From positions 60,110-124,109 of the forward strand of contig CANIVF010000002.1 in NCBI GenBank assembly GCA_947470895.1: DNA of 64,000 bases, in the 5' to 3' direction. Of this stretch, positions 18,275 through 27,675 are shown piece after piece. How positions within the stretch are numbered: position 1 is the stretch's first letter; each line of letters begins with the position of its first letter. Below the pieces are notes generated by a model. The model saw only the letters and a list, made by a program, of their open reading frames with translations, searched no databases and was not told the origin of the DNA. Source of the DNA: Bacteroidota bacterium (lineage in GTDB: Bacteria; Bacteroidota; Bacteroidia; Cytophagales; Cyclobacteriaceae). The translations under genes were made by a program, and so were the position numbers.

Positions 18275-19264
18275 ATGAAACGACTGTTATTATCTGCATT
18301 AATCCTTGCCAGCTGTGGCACCAGGGAGATCAAAACAATTGGTTCCATAGAAAAAACAGATCCTGCATTGGATGACATCCTATCCGCGAATGCTACCATT
18401 GAAATAATAGGCCAAGGCTATACCTGGAGTGAAGGCCCCGTCTGGATTGAAAAAGAAAATATGCTGCTTTTTTCGGACGTACCTGAAAATATCGTGTACA
18501 AATGGACGGAAGAAAAAGGAGTTGAACCTTACCTGACGCCATCCGGATTCACGGGCGACTCAACTCGCAGTCGGGAAAAAGGATCGAATGGATTAATCTT
18601 CCACAACGATTCTTTGATTCTTTGCCAGCATGGAAACCGTCAAGTAGCGAAGATGAAAGCTTCATTGAAAGATCCTAAGCCCGACTTTGTAGCACTGGCA
18701 AGCAATTATGAAGGCAAACGTTTCAACAGCCCCAACGATGCTGCCTACAGAAATAATGGAGATTTATTCTTTACTGATCCACCTTATGGACTTGGTGACA
18801 TGGATGCTGACATAGAAAAAGAAACACCTATAAATGGCGTATATAAAGTTACACCACAGGGTGTAGTCTCTATAATGGTTGATTCCCTCACGAAACCAAA
18901 CGGCATTGCCTTCATGCCCGATGGAAAGAAATTTCTGGTTGCCAACTCCGATGGAGCCAAAGCAATCTGGTATGAATTTGAACTCAATGCTCAGGGTGAC
19001 TCGGTGAAGTCAGCCAAAATTTTCTACAACGCCACTTCCCTGATGGGGACTGAAAAAGGTTCGCCAGATGGATTTAAGATTGACAGCAAGGGAAATGTAT
19101 TTGCCACAGGTCCTGGCGGCATTTGGATTCTTAATAAAGAAGGCAACGTGCTTGGTAAAATAAAATTACCGGAAGCTTCAGCCAACTGCGCGCTCTCTCC
19201 CGATGAAAAAATATTATATATCACGGCCGACATGTATTTGTTAAGAGTGAAGATGAGAGATTAA
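18275..19264 (+). CDS. SMP-30/gluconolactonase-like lipoprotein
   Basis: This 329-residue six-bladed propeller protein has a lipoprotein signal (LLLSALILASCG, lipobox LASC). Motifs include GPVWIEKENMLLFSDVPEN, FNSPNDAAYRNNGDLFFTDP and PNGIAFMPDGKKF, which place the acidic metal ligands of the SMP-30/LRE family. Members hydrolyse sugar lactones with a bound divalent ion. A periplasmic lactonase would suit the PQQ dehydrogenase pathway about 10 kb downstream, but it is not in that cluster. The substrate is inferred. Confidence 0.85.
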   Translation: MKRLLLSALILASCGTREIKTIGSIEKTDPALDDILSANATIEIIGQGYTWSEGPVWIEKENMLLFSDVPENIVYKWTEEKGVEPYLTPSGFTGDSTRSREKGSNGLIFHNDSLILCQHGNRQVAKMKASLKDPKPDFVALASNYEGKRFNSPNDAAYRNNGDLFFTDPPYGLGDMDADIEKETPINGVYKVTPQGVVSIMVDSLTKPNGIAFMPDGKKFLVANSDGAKAIWYEFELNAQGDSVKSAKIFYNATSLMGTEKGSPDGFKIDSKGNVFATGPGGIWILNKEGNVLGKIKLPEASANCALSPDEKILYITADMYLLRVKMRD

Positions 19265-19277
19265 TCATTTTTCGTCT

Positions 19278-19532
19278 GTGAATCTCATCATTGACATACT
19301 GGGTTGGATTGGATCGATAGAGGTAATCGCTGCCTATGCACTCAACAGTTATCAAAAAATAAAATCAGATTCCTTAGCTTTTCAACTGCTGAATCTGACC
19401 GGTGCGCTTTTCTTAATCATGAACAGCATCTACAAAGAAGCTTATCCGTTTACATTTATTAATACCGTGTGGAGTATTATCGCCATTGTGGCCATCGTGG
19501 GAATTGTAAGGAAAAAGAATAATCCATCTTGA
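19278..19532 (+). CDS. Small membrane protein, CBU_0592-like family
   Basis: This 84-residue protein has about three hydrophobic helices (IIDILGWIGSIEVIAAYAL, LLNLTGALFLIMNSI, TVWSIIAIVAIVGIV). The pattern GWIG...YAL...S.Q..NL.GA matches a small conserved membrane family of unknown function. It starts with GTG 13 bp after the lactonase gene and overlaps the next start by 4 bp, so it is probably co-transcribed with the CDF transporter. Confidence 0.75.
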   Translation: MNLIIDILGWIGSIEVIAAYALNSYQKIKSDSLAFQLLNLTGALFLIMNSIYKEAYPFTFINTVWSIIAIVAIVGIVRKKNNPS

Positions 19533-20518
19533 CAGCAGCAGAAAAGAACATCCAAATACAACGAATTGTAGTGGTGGTGGCCATCGCCCTTCTGCTGGTG
19601 AAATTTGTTGCCTATTTTTTAACGCACTCGGTAGCTATCCTTACCGATGCCATGGAAAGCATTGTGAATGTGGTTGCCGGCATGTTAGGATTATACAGCC
19701 TGATGGTATCAGCACGACCACGCGATGCTGATCATCCTTATGGACATGGTAAAGTGGAATTCTTATCTTCTGCTGTAGAGGGCACACTCATTGTTATTGC
19801 CGCCATTCTCATTCTTTACGAATCCATAAACTCGTTGATCCACCCACGCACACTTCACAAAATTGACTATGGATTAATTCTGATTGCATCGACCGCGATT
19901 ATAAATTACCTGATGGGAGCCTGGTGTATCCGCGTTGGAAAAAATCATAATTCATACGCGCTCAATGCTAGTGGTAAACATTTACAAACGGATACCTACT
20001 CAACCCTGGGCATTATCGCAGGACTCATAGCCATCTATATATTTGAAATAATCTGGCTCGATAGTGCCGTGGCTATTTTCTTTGGTGTGATCATCCTCTA
20101 CAATGGCTATAAGATTGTGCGACAGTCCATTGCCGGCATTATGGATGAAACGGATGAAGAACTTTTAAAAAAAATGGTTACACTGCTGAACCAAAATCGT
20201 AAAGAAAACTGGGTTGATCTACACAACATGAGAATAATAAAATATGGACCAGTGCTTCATTTAGATGCCCATATTACTATTCCCTGGTATTTGAACGTTC
20301 ATGAAGCCCATCATGAAATCGATGCGCTGGCAGCGCTGGTGCGTAAGGAGTTTGGCGAGACGCTTGAGTTATATGTGCACTCCGATGGGTGCCTTGATTT
20401 CTCCTGCCATATTTGTCAGAAAGAAGACTGCACTGTAAGAAAACATCCCTTTCAAAAAAAGATTGAGTGGTCAATTCAAAATATTTCGTCTGACCAGAAG
20501 CATCGGATTAATATTTGA
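19529..20518 (+). CDS. Cation diffusion facilitator (CDF) family metal transporter
   Basis: This 329-residue transporter exports divalent metals such as zinc, iron or manganese by proton exchange. It has about six membrane helices, the helix II motif ILTDAMESIVN, the signature DADHPYGHGKVEF and helix V motif HLQTDTYSTLG with the metal-binding Asp. The C-terminal cytoplasmic domain ends in a Cys-rich segment (CLDFSCHICQKEDC) that may bind metal. The start is a TTG overlapping the previous stop codon. Which metal it carries cannot be told. Confidence 0.9.
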   Translation: MTAAEKNIQIQRIVVVVAIALLLVKFVAYFLTHSVAILTDAMESIVNVVAGMLGLYSLMVSARPRDADHPYGHGKVEFLSSAVEGTLIVIAAILILYESINSLIHPRTLHKIDYGLILIASTAIINYLMGAWCIRVGKNHNSYALNASGKHLQTDTYSTLGIIAGLIAIYIFEIIWLDSAVAIFFGVIILYNGYKIVRQSIAGIMDETDEELLKKMVTLLNQNRKENWVDLHNMRIIKYGPVLHLDAHITIPWYLNVHEAHHEIDALAALVRKEFGETLELYVHSDGCLDFSCHICQKEDCTVRKHPFQKKIEWSIQNISSDQKHRINI

Positions 20519-20540
20519 CCCTAACCGAACAAACACCGAT

Positions 20541-21371
20541 ATGATCAATTACATCATTAACAAATTGCGTGAACGAAAAGAGAGAAAAGCATTTAAGGAA
20601 TATGAGTTCAAAACTGTAACCTTCAATTTACAAGACGAAGGCCCTGTGCAATACGCCCAATGGCTGCATCCAGGTGAATTTGGCAACAAAGTAAACCAAG
20701 ACAATGTAAATTTCTATAAGCAGTTCATAAAGAAAGGTGATTTGATCATTGATGTTGGAGCCAATGAAGGCGACACCACGGTTCCCATGGCATTAGCAGC
20801 AGGATCGGAAGGAACTAGGTTGGCGTTTGAACCTAATCCACATATTTTTAAAATATTGAAAGTAAACTCAGACTTCAATAAAGATAAAACAAATATAACC
20901 CCGCTAAACTTTGCAGCGACAGCAGAAGACGGAGAATTTACTTTTGGATCAGGAGATCCTTCTTATGGAAATGGTGGCATTGTTGGATTCACTCACAATA
21001 AGAAAAGAAATACACGCTACACCTTTCAGGTAACAGGAAAAAATCTAGAGCAGTACCTCAAAAAGAATTATGGCCCTCAACTTTCCAAATTAACTTTTAT
21101 TAAGATTGATGCAGAGGGATATGATAAGGAAATCATTAAAACTATTACAGGAATCATTGATGAGTATCGACCTTACCTTGTCACAGAATGTTTTGGTCCC
21201 GCTACCGAGCAAGAAAAATTAGAACTATTTGATTTACTAACATCAAAGAAATACAATCTCTACCGAACGGACCTTACTCCACGGGTTAAAGTGAAAATCA
21301 CCAGAGAAAACATGGCCGTTAAAAACACGTATGATATTCTCGCGATTCCACAGGAAAAAGAAAATCTATGA
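20541..21371 (+). CDS. FkbM family methyltransferase
   Basis: This 276-residue SAM-dependent methyltransferase has motif I DLIIDVGANEGDTTVPMAL near 74-92, then AFEPNPHIFKIL, and the FkbM signature IKIDAEGYDKEIIKT near 190. A frame is open upstream to 20463, overlapping the CDF gene; the ATG at 20541 is the natural start. FkbM enzymes methylate hydroxyls of sugars or small molecules. It overlaps the next gene by 4 bp, so the two are translationally coupled. The substrate is unknown. Confidence 0.85.
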   Translation: MINYIINKLRERKERKAFKEYEFKTVTFNLQDEGPVQYAQWLHPGEFGNKVNQDNVNFYKQFIKKGDLIIDVGANEGDTTVPMALAAGSEGTRLAFEPNPHIFKILKVNSDFNKDKTNITPLNFAATAEDGEFTFGSGDPSYGNGGIVGFTHNKKRNTRYTFQVTGKNLEQYLKKNYGPQLSKLTFIKIDAEGYDKEIIKTITGIIDEYRPYLVTECFGPATEQEKLELFDLLTSKKYNLYRTDLTPRVKVKITRENMAVKNTYDILAIPQEKENL

Positions 21372-22462
21372 CCCGTTATTTCTTTGCTATCATTTTAATC
21401 TTGTTTTTGAGTGGGTGCGAACAGAAATCAACTTTTGAAAATGATCTGGATTCATATTTCAAAAATGCCTTTAACACGAAAGGCCCAGGTGGAGCGATAT
21501 TAATTATGAAAGACGAAAAAATAATTTTTTCCAAAGGCTATGGTCTTGCCGATCTTCAAACCAACGAGACAATCACATCGCAAACATTGTTCAACACTGG
21601 GTCAATTTCAAAAACATTTGTATCCCATGTCATTCTGGATCTGGCTCATGAAGGTAAATTATCGTTACAAGACAGTCTTGCCAAATACTTTAGTGATTTT
21701 AAAAATCCTGCGATAGCCAACCAAGTTAAAATCCATCATCTACTCACCCATACCTCAGGACTTCCGGATAACCGAAGACTGTTATTAGATAGCATATTTT
21801 TACTCACGGCCAAAGACGAAGAAAACTTTGCTCCATTAAAGCTAAACGATTCATTGCTGTTCGAACCAGGTTCGCAGTATGAATACTCCAATCCTGCCTT
21901 CAATGGTCTCGCTTTAATCATTGAAAAAGTGACTGGTAAAAAATGGCAAGAGGTTGTGAAAGAAAAAATCTTTGATCCTGCCGGAATGAAAACCAGCGTG
22001 ATCACCGATGGCCCTTATCCCATCACAGGAGTATCTCATGCGTATTTAAAAACCAACGATGTATTCATTGAAAAAGATTATGGTGAAGAGCCCACCTTTG
22101 CTGCTGCCGGCAATGGCGGAGTATGGAGTTCGGTAATAGAGTTGGCACAATACGAATTGGCTTTACGAAACATCAAATTCTCGGATGCTAAAACTATTGA
22201 GGACTCAAGAACAATTAAGGAATATCCAAACTGGAAAAGCAGTTCACTTCCTTTTATTGGCTATAGCTGGTTTATAGGTAAAACAGAAGACGGCTCAAAA
22301 ATGATTTATCACACAGGAACACAAGGGGGGTTCTACGGTGACTATGTAAGCATTCCCGAAAAAGGAATTACCTACATGATGCTTTGCAATCTTCCCACAC
22401 CGCAGGAGGAAAAGAGAGCGGCTGTATTATCGATTTTAAAAAAATATAACTGGTTAAATTAA
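21368..22462 (+). CDS. Serine hydrolase, class C beta-lactamase-like lipoprotein
   Basis: This 364-residue protein has a lipoprotein signal ending LFLSGCEQK. The penicillin-binding fold is shown by SISKT (SxxK, near 77-81), YSN (near 180) and the HTGTQGG motif near 318 in place of KTG. Such proteins are esterases, D-aminopeptidases or beta-lactamases in the periplasm. It overlaps the FkbM gene by 4 bp and is followed 12 bp later by a second serine hydrolase. Confidence 0.88.
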   Translation: MTRYFFAIILILFLSGCEQKSTFENDLDSYFKNAFNTKGPGGAILIMKDEKIIFSKGYGLADLQTNETITSQTLFNTGSISKTFVSHVILDLAHEGKLSLQDSLAKYFSDFKNPAIANQVKIHHLLTHTSGLPDNRRLLLDSIFLLTAKDEENFAPLKLNDSLLFEPGSQYEYSNPAFNGLALIIEKVTGKKWQEVVKEKIFDPAGMKTSVITDGPYPITGVSHAYLKTNDVFIEKDYGEEPTFAAAGNGGVWSSVIELAQYELALRNIKFSDAKTIEDSRTIKEYPNWKSSSLPFIGYSWFIGKTEDGSKMIYHTGTQGGFYGDYVSIPEKGITYMMLCNLPTPQEEKRAAVLSILKKYNWLN

Positions 22463-22474
22463 TAACTTCACAGT

Positions 22475-23971
22475 ATGAGACATGTTTTATTGATCGGCTT
22501 GCTCGTGCTTTCTTTCCTGGCAACAGAAGCACAAACTATCGAGAACAAAGTAAAAGAGTTTGATACTTACGTTGAAAAATCGCGAACGCTCTATCAGGTA
22601 CCTGGTCTCGCGTTGACTGTTGTAAAAGACGGAAAGGTCATTTTTAAAAAGGGATATGGTGTGCAACAATCAGGCACTAGCAATGCTGTTGATACGCAGA
22701 CACTGTTTGGTTGTGGTTCCACCACTAAAGCCATGACGGCAACTTGCATGGCCATGTTGGTCGATGAAGGAAAAGTGAAGTGGGATGACCCTGTAATTAA
22801 TTACCTTCCCGATTTCCAATTGTACGATCCGTATGTGACACGTGAACTAAAAATCCGCGATCTCTTTACACATAACTCGGGTGTAGGCAATGCTGATTTT
22901 TTATGGAGTGTTATGAACATCCCCAGTGATCAGATCTTAGCCAAGATGAAACTGGTAAAACCTAGTTATTCCTTACGATCCAGTTTCATCTATCAAAATA
23001 TTTTCTATTTATATGCCGGTAAAGTGATTGAAAAAGTAAGTGGGCAACCCTGGGAAGAATTTATTCAAAAAAGAATTTTCCAACCATTGGGTATGACGCG
23101 CACGTATTCAACATTGAAGATGGTGAAAGATACCAATCAATCGCATCCTCATTATTGGGTCGATAACAAAATTACAGTAATCGAACGAACCAGTGCCGAT
23201 ATAGTAGGCCCGGCAGGCAGTGTGTGGTCCTGCGCAGATGATATGAGTAAATGGGCACTCTGCATGTTGGATAGCGGTAAGTATGCAGGAGGCCGTTTGG
23301 TGAAAGCATCCACATGGACTGAAATGTTTAAACCACAAGTGATGGTAACAGCAAGCCAGTTCTATCCCACCGCTTATTTAACTAAACCCAATTGGATGAC
23401 TTATGGATTAGGATGGTTTCAACAGGATTATAACGGCAAAAAAATAAACTACCACACCGGAAGTTTAGCCGGAGAAATTGCAATTCACGGTCAGTTACCT
23501 GATAGTAAACTGGCCATTTATATTTTTGGAAATTACGATCATGCCGAAATACGCCACGCATTAATGTATAAAGCTTTTGATCTCTTTGCTTTAGGCGGCA
23601 CCCGCGACTGGAGTGGCGAGATTTACACGCTCTATAAAAACATTCAGGCAGGCGCAGACAAAGAAGAAAAATTTTTAGAAGCTACACGTGTACCCAATAC
23701 TAAACCCTCTCATCCTTTAGATGATTATACAGGTCGATATACCGACCCGCTATATGGTGAGTTGATTGTTACAAAAGAAAATGACGAATTGATTTTGGCA
23801 GCCAACCAGTTCTTAAAAGCAAGAGTAAGCCATTGGCATTATGATACCTTCCGGGGTTGGTTTGATAAACGATGGTATGGAAAGATCAATGCCAATTTTT
23901 CTTTGGACGATAAAGGAAAAGTTTCCAAAGTAAACTTCGATGGGCTATCCTTTACAAAATCGGCCAAGTAG
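22475..23971 (+). CDS. Serine hydrolase with C-terminal DUF3471-like domain
   Basis: This 498-residue exported protein has a signal peptide (HVLLIGLLVLSFLATEA). Its beta-lactamase-like domain carries STTKA (SxxK), YQN and HTGSLAGEI. A C-terminal module of about 110 residues (PLDDYTGRYTDPLYGELIV) matches the beta-barrel domain that often follows such hydrolases. It lies 12 bp after another serine hydrolase but shares little sequence, so the two probably have different substrates. The role is not known. Confidence 0.88.
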   Translation: MRHVLLIGLLVLSFLATEAQTIENKVKEFDTYVEKSRTLYQVPGLALTVVKDGKVIFKKGYGVQQSGTSNAVDTQTLFGCGSTTKAMTATCMAMLVDEGKVKWDDPVINYLPDFQLYDPYVTRELKIRDLFTHNSGVGNADFLWSVMNIPSDQILAKMKLVKPSYSLRSSFIYQNIFYLYAGKVIEKVSGQPWEEFIQKRIFQPLGMTRTYSTLKMVKDTNQSHPHYWVDNKITVIERTSADIVGPAGSVWSCADDMSKWALCMLDSGKYAGGRLVKASTWTEMFKPQVMVTASQFYPTAYLTKPNWMTYGLGWFQQDYNGKKINYHTGSLAGEIAIHGQLPDSKLAIYIFGNYDHAEIRHALMYKAFDLFALGGTRDWSGEIYTLYKNIQAGADKEEKFLEATRVPNTKPSHPLDDYTGRYTDPLYGELIVTKENDELILAANQFLKARVSHWHYDTFRGWFDKRWYGKINANFSLDDKGKVSKVNFDGLSFTKSAK

Positions 23972-23977
23972 AAAGAT

Positions 23978-24003
23978 GATACTAGATGCTAGCAACTAGT
24001 ATC
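23978..24003. terminator. Hairpin between convergent genes
   Basis: GATACTAG (23978-23985) and CTAGTATC (23996-24003) form a perfect 8-bp stem in the 37-bp gap between the convergent serine hydrolase and reductase genes. No T-run is present, so it is a weak or bidirectional terminator candidate. Confidence 0.5.
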
Positions 24004-24008
24004 TAGTA

Positions 24009-25130
24009 CTATCCAATCTCAATCACCACATCGTCTGTCATGGGATGACCAACGCAGGTAAGCACATAGCCTTCGGCTCGCTCGGATTGTGAAAGTCCTT
24101 CTTCTTCATCTAATTTTACTTGTCCTGATAATGCTTTTCCGCGACAAGCGGTACACAACCCACTTTGGCAGGAATACGGTAAGTCAATTCCTTTGTCAAG
24201 TGCGGTTTCTAAAATGGTGTGGTTGGGTTCAACAACGAATTTATACTCCTGACCATCGTAGCGAATTGTTACCTCACGGGTCTTTTTCTCGTTGCTGGGT
24301 TTAGCGTCTTCTTTCTTTTCTTCCTTGTTGATGGTGCCCTGAACAAAGCTTTCTTTAAATATCTTCTCTTTAGCGATGTTTCGTTCAGCAAGTAGAGCTT
24401 CTACGTTTTTCATCATCCCCTCAGGACCACACATGAGGTAGGTGGTTTTATCAATTCCCCAATCAGGTATCCGCTCAAATAATTTTGTTAGCATGTCATG
24501 ATTAAGCAAACCGGAATATCCTTGCCAGTTCATGGGGGCATTGTCTAATACATGAATCACGTTCAAACGACCTGCGCGAACAATTTGAAGTTTTTCAAAC
24601 TCGTCTTTAAAAATGATACTATCAATATCGCGGTTGCAATAAATTAAAGAGCAAATGCTTTCGGGTTCTTGTGTCAAGTTACTCTTTATCAAAGACATCA
24701 TCGGTGTAATACCAGAGCCTCCTGCAAACATGATTACATGTCTCTTGTTCTCTTTTTTGTATTCCGTAATGAAATGACCTGTAGGCGCCATCACCTTCAT
24801 AGTAATCCCTACCTTAAGATTATCAGGCAGCCAGTTAGACATAAGTCCGTTATCTACACGCTTCACGGTAACAACAAGATCTGCATCTGTGAAAGGAGAC
24901 GAACTTAATGAATAAGCTCTGCGCACTTCCTTTCCTGCTACCGTTGCAATCAATGTTAAGAACTGACCTGACTTGTATGGTATTTTATTTTCAGGTTGCT
25001 CAAACACAATGCTGATTGCATCTTTTGTTTCCTGAATGATATTCTTCACTTTCAAATCAAAATAATGAGGACCGTGGTTTACATGTGCCTCTTCTTTTTT
25101 CGCGCTCTTTTTAAAAAATCCAAATGCCAT
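24009..25130 (-). CDS. PaaE-like ferredoxin:NAD(P)H oxidoreductase
   Basis: This 373-residue electron-transfer protein has an FAD-binding domain (RRAYSLSSSP near 75), an NAD(P)-binding domain (MFAGGSGITPMMSL, then MCGPEGMM) and a C-terminal plant-type 2Fe-2S ferredoxin domain with CQSGLCTACRG and a fourth cysteine in VLTCVG. This domain order is that of PaaE, the reductase of phenylacetyl-CoA epoxidase, and of related hydroxylase reductases. It is far from the dead paa operon at 8609-10123 and intact, so it probably serves another oxygenase. AlkB at 12158 is a candidate, by inference only. Confidence 0.88.
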   Translation of the reverse strand: MAFGFFKKSAKKEEAHVNHGPHYFDLKVKNIIQETKDAISIVFEQPENKIPYKSGQFLTLIATVAGKEVRRAYSLSSSPFTDADLVVTVKRVDNGLMSNWLPDNLKVGITMKVMAPTGHFITEYKKENKRHVIMFAGGSGITPMMSLIKSNLTQEPESICSLIYCNRDIDSIIFKDEFEKLQIVRAGRLNVIHVLDNAPMNWQGYSGLLNHDMLTKLFERIPDWGIDKTTYLMCGPEGMMKNVEALLAERNIAKEKIFKESFVQGTINKEEKKEDAKPSNEKKTREVTIRYDGQEYKFVVEPNHTILETALDKGIDLPYSCQSGLCTACRGKALSGQVKLDEEEGLSQSERAEGYVLTCVGHPMTDDVVIEIG

Positions 25131-25247
25131 CTGAATTAAGGTTTAAACTCGCTCAAAATTACTGATAAAGTGGCAATACCAATAGATAGACTTAAGGCAT
25201 AAAAGGTAAGAATCAAGACAATTCCGTCTAAACAGCAATACAAAGGT

Positions 25248-27533
25248 TTAGATATTAAGCCAGTAAGTAAACTTGAGTACCAAAGCCTTGTTTTTGCTCT
25301 GTAGATGCTCTGGCAGATAGTTTTCTGTGTAGACAATAAAAAAATCGGAGGCAGGTTTATAACGCCATTGGAAACGCGCGTTGAGGTTTACGTTATCATA
25401 CCGATCATTATATTGAACAAACGTGGTAAAAAATAATTTATCTGTGAGTGTAAAATCTACGCGTGGACTTAATAGCAGAAATGTGGCGCTTCCATAAACA
25501 GATGGAAGATCGATATGATTATAATCACCAGTCAGAGAAATACTTCCAAAAGGTTGCACTCTATACGATAAGGTGCCGGCTAAACCTTGTCTGGTTCCAT
25601 TGTAAAACTCGCCCCCGCTGAGGGTAACCATGTAGGTAAAAAGTCTTCGTGTGTTGGAGGTGTATTTCAGTTCAAATTCATTCCAGTGATATTCTTCTCC
25701 CTTCAGCAAGGAAGAATCTCCCTTCGGATATAATACATCAAAGTCTGCAGGTAGTTTTTGAAATGCATTTTTCAATTTTACCGAAACGATGGCCGTGCTA
25801 CGGAAATTCATGATGTAGTTAAGCCCAAAATTTTGATCAGTTAATGTTCCATCCGGTAAATAATTATCATCGTAGGAAATACCAGGTTTGATAAGAACCA
25901 GAGGTCCTGATTTTGGGTAAAATTTCAAATTCGTCTCCATGAACGTACCGAACACACCCGGATACACATCCATACTAGGCACAAATCCAACTTCTGCATT
26001 GTAATTTTTACCCAGGCCAAGAAACCCACCCATCACACTTAAATTTCGTACGTTGTACGTGGAATAAAGTCCGTAAGAAAATTTATTGCCATTCGAATAA
26101 TTATCAAAGGAATGATGATAATAGGCTTTACCTCCCCACTTGTTATTGGCCGTAAGTAAGTTGAAGTCAACACCGGCTACACGATTATACGTGTTGAGTT
26201 TAGTAACCGTATCCGTTCCATTCCAAACTTTTTTTATCAGGCTTTCATGATAAAATTTGGTTGGATCAAAGTTATCCAACCCAACCGATTCTTTATTCAC
26301 GAGGAAGATATCAACGTTTGACCTTTCAAAGATTTGTTTCTGCAAAACACCTACCGTATAATTCTGACCTGGCAATCCTAACGATTTCGTTTCTCGGGTC
26401 TGCATATTCATTAATCCAACTCGCCATTTCTTTCCGATCTTACCGCTGATTCGCGCACCAAAAAGAATGGGAACCCTTCGAAGAGACCCCGATGAATCAG
26501 TGGCAAGTCCGATTCGTCTGGAAAAGAATGGTTGTGTGTATGTGGTAAAGCCTGGTGCAGAAAACAGATCGCTATTCTCCAGAAAGAATTGCCTTCGCTC
26601 TGGAAATTGAAATTCAAAACGGGTAAGATTGATCACCTGTTTATCAACTTCTACAGTAGAAAAATCCGGATTCACGGTGAGATCAAGATTCAAAGAAGGA
26701 GTGATGGCCACCTTGGCATCAAAACCTCCATTGATGGTGTTATCTGAAGTCCCATTCTCATCATCTTTCGCCATTGAGGTTACAGCGTAAGGAATCAAAG
26801 AAATATTAGTGCCTGCATGCGGTGCTGGAGTTTGCCATTGCAGTTGGCCCGTCCACGCCAGAGAAGATGGGAAAAACTGAATGGGTGTGGCTATCCAACT
26901 CGATTGCTGATTGCGCTTAAGGTCCTGACGAACAAAGTTCATATTCCATACAGGCTGGCTTTGATTATATCGAAACGATTTGAAGGGTATGGCAAGCTCC
27001 GCTATCCACCGATCTTCCAATCGTTTTACAGATGAATACCATTTGTTATCCCAGTTGGCATTATAGCTTCCTTCCATAGATCCTCCTCCCGACATCACGC
27101 CCTCCCGTTGCACACCGTTTGGCGTTACGTTGAAATAGAAACCATTCGTAAAATCATTGAACGGGTCCATATAAACCCCCACATTGTCGTTAAGCGACCA
27201 CTCGAAGTCTCTGCGGAGTGATTGAACTACATTGGATTTATCATCATCATAACACACAAATGAAATGTAGAAGAAATCATCATCAAACGTAAGTCGCACT
27301 TCCGTTTGAAATGTAGGAGGCAACGAATCGACCGGATAGTTTAGAAAAAAATTAGTTGCAGTGCCTGCTGATTTCCAGTCTTCCTCATCCAGAATACCAT
27401 CAATTTTAATAGCGCTCTTCGCTTTGGCAATAGGAAGCCCTGAACCTGGCTTATTCTGCGCCAGCGTTTGGGAAGAAAACAGAACGAGGAATATCACTAC
27501 TAAAACAAAAGATCGGCTCATAAAGGGCTGCAA
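25248..27533 (-). CDS. Exported DUF5916 barrel protein with CBM9-like domain
   Basis: This 761-residue protein has a signal peptide (SFVLVVIFLVLFSSQTLA). An N-terminal CBM9-like domain at about 30-215 begins IAKAKSAIKIDGILDEEDW. The large C-terminal part shows alternating strands and ends VLKFTYWLNI like an outer-membrane barrel. The combination matches the CBM9 plus DUF5916 family. Some members are linked to carbohydrate metabolism, but no activity is established that I can name. A downstream ATG (residue 5) is an equally good start. Confidence 0.82.
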   Translation of the reverse strand: MQPFMSRSFVLVVIFLVLFSSQTLAQNKPGSGLPIAKAKSAIKIDGILDEEDWKSAGTATNFFLNYPVDSLPPTFQTEVRLTFDDDFFYISFVCYDDDKSNVVQSLRRDFEWSLNDNVGVYMDPFNDFTNGFYFNVTPNGVQREGVMSGGGSMEGSYNANWDNKWYSSVKRLEDRWIAELAIPFKSFRYNQSQPVWNMNFVRQDLKRNQQSSWIATPIQFFPSSLAWTGQLQWQTPAPHAGTNISLIPYAVTSMAKDDENGTSDNTINGGFDAKVAITPSLNLDLTVNPDFSTVEVDKQVINLTRFEFQFPERRQFFLENSDLFSAPGFTTYTQPFFSRRIGLATDSSGSLRRVPILFGARISGKIGKKWRVGLMNMQTRETKSLGLPGQNYTVGVLQKQIFERSNVDIFLVNKESVGLDNFDPTKFYHESLIKKVWNGTDTVTKLNTYNRVAGVDFNLLTANNKWGGKAYYHHSFDNYSNGNKFSYGLYSTYNVRNLSVMGGFLGLGKNYNAEVGFVPSMDVYPGVFGTFMETNLKFYPKSGPLVLIKPGISYDDNYLPDGTLTDQNFGLNYIMNFRSTAIVSVKLKNAFQKLPADFDVLYPKGDSSLLKGEEYHWNEFELKYTSNTRRLFTYMVTLSGGEFYNGTRQGLAGTLSYRVQPFGSISLTGDYNHIDLPSVYGSATFLLLSPRVDFTLTDKLFFTTFVQYNDRYDNVNLNARFQWRYKPASDFFIVYTENYLPEHLQSKNKALVLKFTYWLNI

Positions 27534-27675
27534 ATTTATAAAAAGTCGCGACTAACGGGATTTTTATTAGCTGTCTGAACGATAATCTATGCGAAGGGTG
27601 TCAGATTATGTGATGAACGGAGTGGCAACCTAATCCCAATTCATTTTTGTAATTTTAGGCCTTAACAAGTTACCT

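Noticed and set aside
25136..25336. 66-codon minus-strand open frame with a hydrophobic C-terminal half
   Set aside because: Its first half overlaps the end of the DUF5916 gene in another frame, it has no family resemblance, and only the last 112 bp lie in a true gap.
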